This document shows positions 13,867-17,203 of a stretch of DNA of 17,203 nt, in pieces. The stretch is from Pseudomonadota bacterium (GTDB lineage: Bacteria; Pseudomonadota; Gammaproteobacteria; Woeseiales; Woeseiaceae). Within the stretch, counting starts at the first letter, position 1. Every line of letters starts with the position of its first letter. A program made the translations under genes and the position numbers. The notes below the pieces were generated by a model. The model worked only from the letters and a program-made list of their open reading frames with translations. It ran no database searches and had not been told where the DNA came from. Location: NCBI GenBank assembly GCA_027295475.1, contig JAPUKV010000052.1, positions 1 to 17,203 of the forward strand. The letters are read 5' to 3'.

Positions 13867-14457
13867 TCACGGTACAGTCGCGTAAGGCCGATGCTGGTAA
13901 TACTTGGGATAGGAGTCCAGCCGGATATGCAACCAGGATACGCCAAGACCTGAAGTGCTCAGCCACAATTTCCGCTCACTCAGGTTTGCGCGCATCGCCC
14001 GGCCGGTTTCACGCCAGAGACTTTCAATCTGCGACTGTGCAGCCTGACGCACGAAAGCCGCCAGATGGACACAGGCCTCGGGTGACCCGGACGGCCGGGG
14101 AGCGAGCAGAACGGCATCGCCGCCCAGACTGCGAAACGAGACAATCTCACCTACCCGGTCGCGCTCGAAATGCGACCTGAACGGTTCGGGATTGGGGCTC
14201 AGCCTGGCGAGCGCCGGACTATCGAGCAAAACAAACTCGACCCCCGAATCAATGTTTGCATCGCCAAGTGGCGGATGCTCCCAGAAGAATGCTTCATAGT
14301 CAGCCCCGGCCAGCAGGTCCGTGAACCAGGAAGCAAACGCCTGATCTTCCGCCAGCAACTTCAGGTACGCGCCGAAGGAGACAGGATCCTCGCCCTGATA
14401 TATTTGAATCCGATGGCCGTTTTTTACGTTTTCAGACTTTGCGGTCCACACAGTCAC
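13867..14457 (-). CDS. DUF6940 family protein
   Basis: A 196-residue soluble protein. The pattern FASWFTDLLAGADYEAFFWEHPPL, GVEFVLLDSPALARLSPNPEPF, SFRSLGGDAVLLAPRP, ACVHLAAFVRQA and the C-terminal KLWLSTSGLGVSWLHIRLDSYPKYY matches DUF6940 as I know it. The family function is unknown. GTG 14457 is the start, 5 bases after the stop of the upstream alpha/beta hydrolase gene, so translation is probably coupled by reinitiation; no good ribosome-binding site is seen. The tail ends HRPYATVP. Confidence 0.8.
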   Translation of the reverse strand: MTVWTAKSENVKNGHRIQIYQGEDPVSFGAYLKLLAEDQAFASWFTDLLAGADYEAFFWEHPPLGDANIDSGVEFVLLDSPALARLSPNPEPFRSHFERDRVGEIVSFRSLGGDAVLLAPRPSGSPEACVHLAAFVRQAAQSQIESLWRETGRAMRANLSERKLWLSTSGLGVSWLHIRLDSYPKYYQHRPYATVP

Positions 14458-14462
14458 TTTAT

Positions 14463-15248
14463 CTATTGGCGGGGATGCGTACTAAGAAACACGCTCATCG
14501 CGTTCGCGTAGCGTGGAAACATCCCGATTGTATTGTGGCCGGCCCCCGGGATTACTTCGATAATCACTTGAGATTCGGGAAATGCCTCAGCAAGGGCATC
14601 CGAACGCCGCCTCGGGATAACCTCATCGTCCTCGGCGATGACGACGAGAACAGGCGCGTCGATTTCAGCAATGTGCCCCACCGAATCGAACTTGTCTTTG
14701 AGCAGCAATGACACAGGGAACACGGGGAAAGCTTTTTTGGCAACGTTCTCAATGCTGTCGAATGGCGTAACGAGTATGAGTTTATCGATGTCTTTTACTG
14801 ATGCGAGATAGCTTGCAACGGCACTACCCAGACTGCGACCGATAACCGAGATGTTCGCGTACTGCGCACGTATCTCGTCAAAAATGGCCAACGCATCCTT
14901 ATAAAGGCCCGCTTCTGACGGCGAACCTGTACTACCGCCGTAACCGCGGTAGTTGACCAGATAAACGGCGTGTCCCGGAAAAATGTTTCTGAAATCCGGA
15001 ATGTTAGCGGAGACGTCCTCGGCATTGCCCCCAAAATAAATGATCGCATTTGGCCCGCCGACATTGGCCAGCCGCCAGATTTTCAGCGTTTCGCCATCGC
15101 TTTCGAGTCTGAAGGCTGTCACGTCCGGGACATGTACTTCGGGAGTCGGGTAATACATGACGCTACGTTGAACCGCGTAAAGAAACACACAGCATCCTGC
15201 ATAAATCAGCACCACAATTGAAATGATCGTCACGACCGACTGCCTCAT
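14463..15248 (-). CDS. Membrane-anchored alpha/beta hydrolase
   Basis: A 261-residue serine hydrolase of the YfhR/BEM46-type group. An N-terminal hydrophobic anchor (about residues 4-26) precedes the PTPEVHVPDVTAFRLESDGETLKIWRL strand region. The oxyanion region is YFGGNAEDVS (about 71-80), and the nucleophile elbow GRSLGS has the catalytic Ser at 139. The acid is probably D207 or D208 (IAEDDEVIP) and the His is H238 (GAGHN). RGYGGSTGSPSEAGLY is the conserved loop of this group. The active site should face the periplasm if the anchor is a signal anchor. Substrate unknown; esterase or thioesterase activity is typical. It lies 17 bases after the cupin gene. Confidence 0.92.
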   Translation of the reverse strand: MRQSVVTIISIVVLIYAGCCVFLYAVQRSVMYYPTPEVHVPDVTAFRLESDGETLKIWRLANVGGPNAIIYFGGNAEDVSANIPDFRNIFPGHAVYLVNYRGYGGSTGSPSEAGLYKDALAIFDEIRAQYANISVIGRSLGSAVASYLASVKDIDKLILVTPFDSIENVAKKAFPVFPVSLLLKDKFDSVGHIAEIDAPVLVVIAEDDEVIPRRRSDALAEAFPESQVIIEVIPGAGHNTIGMFPRYANAMSVFLSTHPRQ

Positions 15249-15265
15249 ATCATTCGAGCCCCGGC

Positions 15266-15589
15266 TTATTCACCACCTGTCGGGCCGTAGAATATCACCC
15301 AGGCAGCAAAATCATCGCTGAATTCCTCGAATCGATGAACATCACCCGCCGGAACAAAAAGTGCTTCGCCGGACTCGAACGGCTCTCTGTTCTCACCGTG
15401 AACAAAGAATCCCGTTCCTGACTGAATAACATAAATCTCATCCTGGTCATGCGGTTCCTGCGGGTCGGATCCCGCAGGCTTGTAAAACCCGAGCTCAAGC
15501 GTTCCATGCTGCAACAAGATGCCATAGATGCCTTGTTCGGACCCGGCAGCGATGCCTAAAGCATGTTCGACGGTATATTTCTCAGTCAT
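15266..15589 (-). CDS. Cupin_2 domain protein
   Basis: A 107-residue single cupin. The metal-binding motif is PHDQDEIYVIQSGTG, where His and Glu of the HxxDE arrangement are visible, with the second motif FVPAGDVHRFEEF near residue 85. N-terminal SEQGIYGILLQHGTLELGFYKPAG supplies the first strands. ATG 15589 is the natural start. The gene is 52 bases downstream of the aminotransferase and 17 bases upstream of the hydrolase, so the three genes probably share a transcript. Such cupins bind a divalent metal and can act in sugar or amino acid metabolism or as sensors; no substrate is inferred. Confidence 0.88.
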   Translation of the reverse strand: MTEKYTVEHALGIAAGSEQGIYGILLQHGTLELGFYKPAGSDPQEPHDQDEIYVIQSGTGFFVHGENREPFESGEALFVPAGDVHRFEEFSDDFAAWVIFYGPTGGE

Positions 15590-15641
15590 TTGTTGGCTCC
15601 GAGTATTGCTGCGAGACCGTCGCGACTGTCGCAGCGCTCGC

Positions 15642-16799
15642 TCATGTCAACGCGTCCCTGAATTTTTGCCCGATGCCGCGCAGTCTGTCGACAGGCTCAT
15701 TCGAGAATACTATGCGCACATATTGAGTACTGGCGCTCCCGCCCCAATTGACCATCGGCGTTGCCGCGACCCTTCCCTTCTCCAGCAGGCGCCTGGACGC
15801 TTCGGACCCGTCCATGCCAAGGGACGACACATCGACAAGAAATGACCAACCGCCATGCGGTGGCACGACCGTGAAATCTTTCAGCTCTTCGAGCAACACA
15901 TCACGACGTTGCTGCCACTCCGCAACGCAAATCCTGATACCGTCGTTCGGGTCATTGATTGCCGCCGCAACAGCACCCATCGCGATGCCGGTCTGACAGA
16001 CTACGTTACTGATGCTGACTCGGGCGATATCTGCGACTACGCCGGCAGGACCCACGATCCAACCGACCCGCCAGCCAATCATTCGGTACTCCTTGGATGC
16101 CGAGCCAACGGAAATAACTTTATCCCGCATGTGCGGAAATGATGCCGGGTGAATTACGCTCCGGCCGTCGTAAAGAATGCGCTCCATCGCCGTGTTGTTG
16201 ACAATCAGGCAATCGGCGCGCCGGCAGAATTCGATCAATGAACTCCAATCATCGGCATCGAAAACAGCACCCGTCGGCATTGCGGGGCTCATCAGGAGCG
16301 CGAGTCTCACGGGTGCCGGATCGATATGCCGAAGCGCATCCGTATCCAGCTGCCAGCCCCGATCCGACGGCGTCAACGGCACATATCTTGGCACGCCACC
16401 GGCGAGTCGAACCCGGTTGATCAGGCCGACATAAATCGGATCTGTCATGAGGACTTCGTCGCCGGGCTCCAGGGTCGCGAGCAACACGTTCAAAAGGCCG
16501 GACAGCCCCCCGGCACTGATGACGCATTCTGTTTTCCAGTCATATTGATGACCTGCCTGGCGGCCGACGAGGCCGGTCGCTGCCTGTCGTAACGTGTCCA
16601 GGCCGAAAAATGGCAAGTAGCTGTTGGCATCGTCGTCATAGACGGCTTGCCTGGTGTACTCCAGCGCCGAGGCCGGCGGGCGCAGGTCAGTATCGAGGTT
16701 CTCGAGCCGCAGTACTTCCGGATCGGCGAGCGAGTCGGCAAGGTCCCCCATGTCTTCAACGCCAATTTTTGTTATGTATTGCAAGCGGGAAACTGACAT
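15642..16799 (-). CDS. PLP-dependent aminotransferase, class I/II fold, with unusual active-site residues
   Basis: A 385-residue protein with the fold-type I aminotransferase pattern. YLPFFGLDTLRQAATGL and SAGGLSGLLNVLLATLEPGDEVLMTDPIY are early elements. VGSASKEYRMIGWRVGWIVGP carries the Schiff-base Lys (K236), and R244 corresponds to AspAT R266. YVRIVFS gives R362, which corresponds to the substrate-carboxylate Arg. Three usual PLP contacts differ: SPAMPTG has Met174 where AspAT has Asn194, and the segment NNTAMERILYDG has Asn202 for Asp222 and Met205 for Tyr225. AGGAAAATC precedes ATG 16799. The upstream SDR stop is 58 bases away. Substrate unknown; the deviations may be family-wide. Confidence 0.92.
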   Translation of the reverse strand: MSVSRLQYITKIGVEDMGDLADSLADPEVLRLENLDTDLRPPASALEYTRQAVYDDDANSYLPFFGLDTLRQAATGLVGRQAGHQYDWKTECVISAGGLSGLLNVLLATLEPGDEVLMTDPIYVGLINRVRLAGGVPRYVPLTPSDRGWQLDTDALRHIDPAPVRLALLMSPAMPTGAVFDADDWSSLIEFCRRADCLIVNNTAMERILYDGRSVIHPASFPHMRDKVISVGSASKEYRMIGWRVGWIVGPAGVVADIARVSISNVVCQTGIAMGAVAAAINDPNDGIRICVAEWQQRRDVLLEELKDFTVVPPHGGWSFLVDVSSLGMDGSEASRRLLEKGRVAATPMVNWGGSASTQYVRIVFSNEPVDRLRGIGQKFRDALT

Positions 16800-16857
16800 G
16801 ATTTTCCTGTCTGGTCAGGACCGGTCTCTAGCGTTAGTTCGTCTGCCGCGCAGACTC

Positions 16858-17203
16858 CTAGCTGCGCAGGTAGGAAGCGCCATTGACATCGATTATCGTG
16901 CCGGTCGTGAATTCAGCGCCGGCAGACGCAAGGAAAAGAACGGCATTTGCGACTTCCTCGGGCCGGGCGACGCGGCCGACCGGGCTTTGTGCTCTTATGG
17001 CGTCCCCTGCCGGGCTCGCCAGCATCTCTGTAACCATATCCGTTTCAACAAATCCGGGCGCAACAACGCCGACAAATATGTTGTGCGGCGCGAGCGCAAC
17101 AGCCAGTGATTGGCTAAGCGCATTGACACCGGCTTTGCTTGCACCGTATGCGGGGGCATTGGGCTCACCGCGAAAGGCGCCACGCGATGAGATATTGACG
17201 ATA
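16858..17203 (-). CDS. SDR family oxidoreductase, C-terminal 114 residues (N-terminus beyond right edge)
   Basis: The frame enters from the right edge and ends at TAG 16860-16858. NISSRGAF contains the catalytic Ser region, and PAYGASKAG gives the catalytic Tyr and Lys (YxxxK). [14 protein letters not shown] is the PG motif after the fifth strand, and [14 protein letters not shown] followed by [12 protein letters not shown] is the usual FabG-like ending. The enzyme reduces or oxidises carbonyl/alcohol groups with NAD(P)H; whether it is a ketoacyl reductase or a catabolic dehydrogenase cannot be decided without the N-terminal cofactor motif. It lies 58 bases upstream of the aminotransferase, with a GTCTG/CAGAC hairpin just after its stop. 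Confidence 0.93.
   Translation of the reverse strand, partial: IVNISSRGAFRGEPNAPAYGASKAGVNALSQSLAVALAPHNIFVGVVAPGFVETDMVTEMLASPAGDAIRAQSPVGRVARPEEVANAVLFLASAGAEFTTGTIIDVNGASYLRS

Noticed and set aside
16841..16855. GTCTG/CAGAC hairpin after the SDR stop as a terminator
   Set aside because: The stem is short and no T-tract follows; the aminotransferase is close downstream and probably co-transcribed.
4341..16860. Integron gene-cassette array, suggested by many small accessory genes in one orientation
   Set aside because: Gaps are mostly 5-60 bases, some genes overlap, no attC-like paired core sites are seen between them and no integrase is present in the window.

Overview
The window looks like part of a gammaproteobacterial chromosome of moderate GC. 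The best lineage markers are slyX and a full-length uup with its C-terminal coiled coil. Others are an E. coli-like upp, a CspA-type cold shock gene and a YgjH/CsaA-like tRNA-binding protein. Family-level placement is a guess: the mix of VOC, GNAT, DUF and cupin genes recalls environmental marine or sediment gammaproteobacteria. Nothing shows a plasmid, phage, transposon, integron, CRISPR array or tRNA/rRNA gene.

Layout. Positions 1-2192 hold three minus-strand genes: the N-terminal 517 residues of a large exported/membrane protein of unknown function, a small cupin, and slyX. The only clear plus-strand gene is uup (2320-4230). Its stop codon lies in a 47-bp tandem repeat (4222-4376), which also contains the end of the convergent MAPEG gene. 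From 4341 to the right edge every gene is on the minus strand. In map order they are MAPEG, VOC, GNAT, a csp gene flanked by terminators, SRPBCC/AHSA1, VOC, TerB-like, DUF1801, upp, HXXEE, a VOC remnant, an unrecognised 133-residue protein, OsmC, a 43-codon ORF, a CsaA-like protein, LysE, VOC, VIT/CCC1-like, DUF2784, GNAT, a small membrane protein, DUF6940, an alpha/beta hydrolase, a cupin, an aminotransferase and the C-terminal part of an SDR that runs off the edge. No gene-free stretch exceeds 300 bases; the longest is the csp leader region (6014-6269).

How the genes work together. Most gaps are 5-60 bases, with two 4-base start/stop overlaps (11479-11482 and 12345-12348), so the block is probably several short co-transcribed units. 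It does not read as one pathway. Recurrent themes are small-molecule or stress handling (VOC, OsmC, MAPEG, AHSA1, TerB), efflux or transport (LysE, VIT), nucleobase salvage (upp) and acetylation (two GNATs). The right end (SDR, aminotransferase, cupin, hydrolase, DUF6940) may be a separate metabolic operon.

The most notable observations are: the 47-bp array whose units each carry a copy of the last codons of the MAPEG gene; a terminator-like element and hairpins in the csp leader; an aminotransferase lacking several canonical PLP-contact residues; and a decayed VOC gene. No clear new defence or mobile system is visible.
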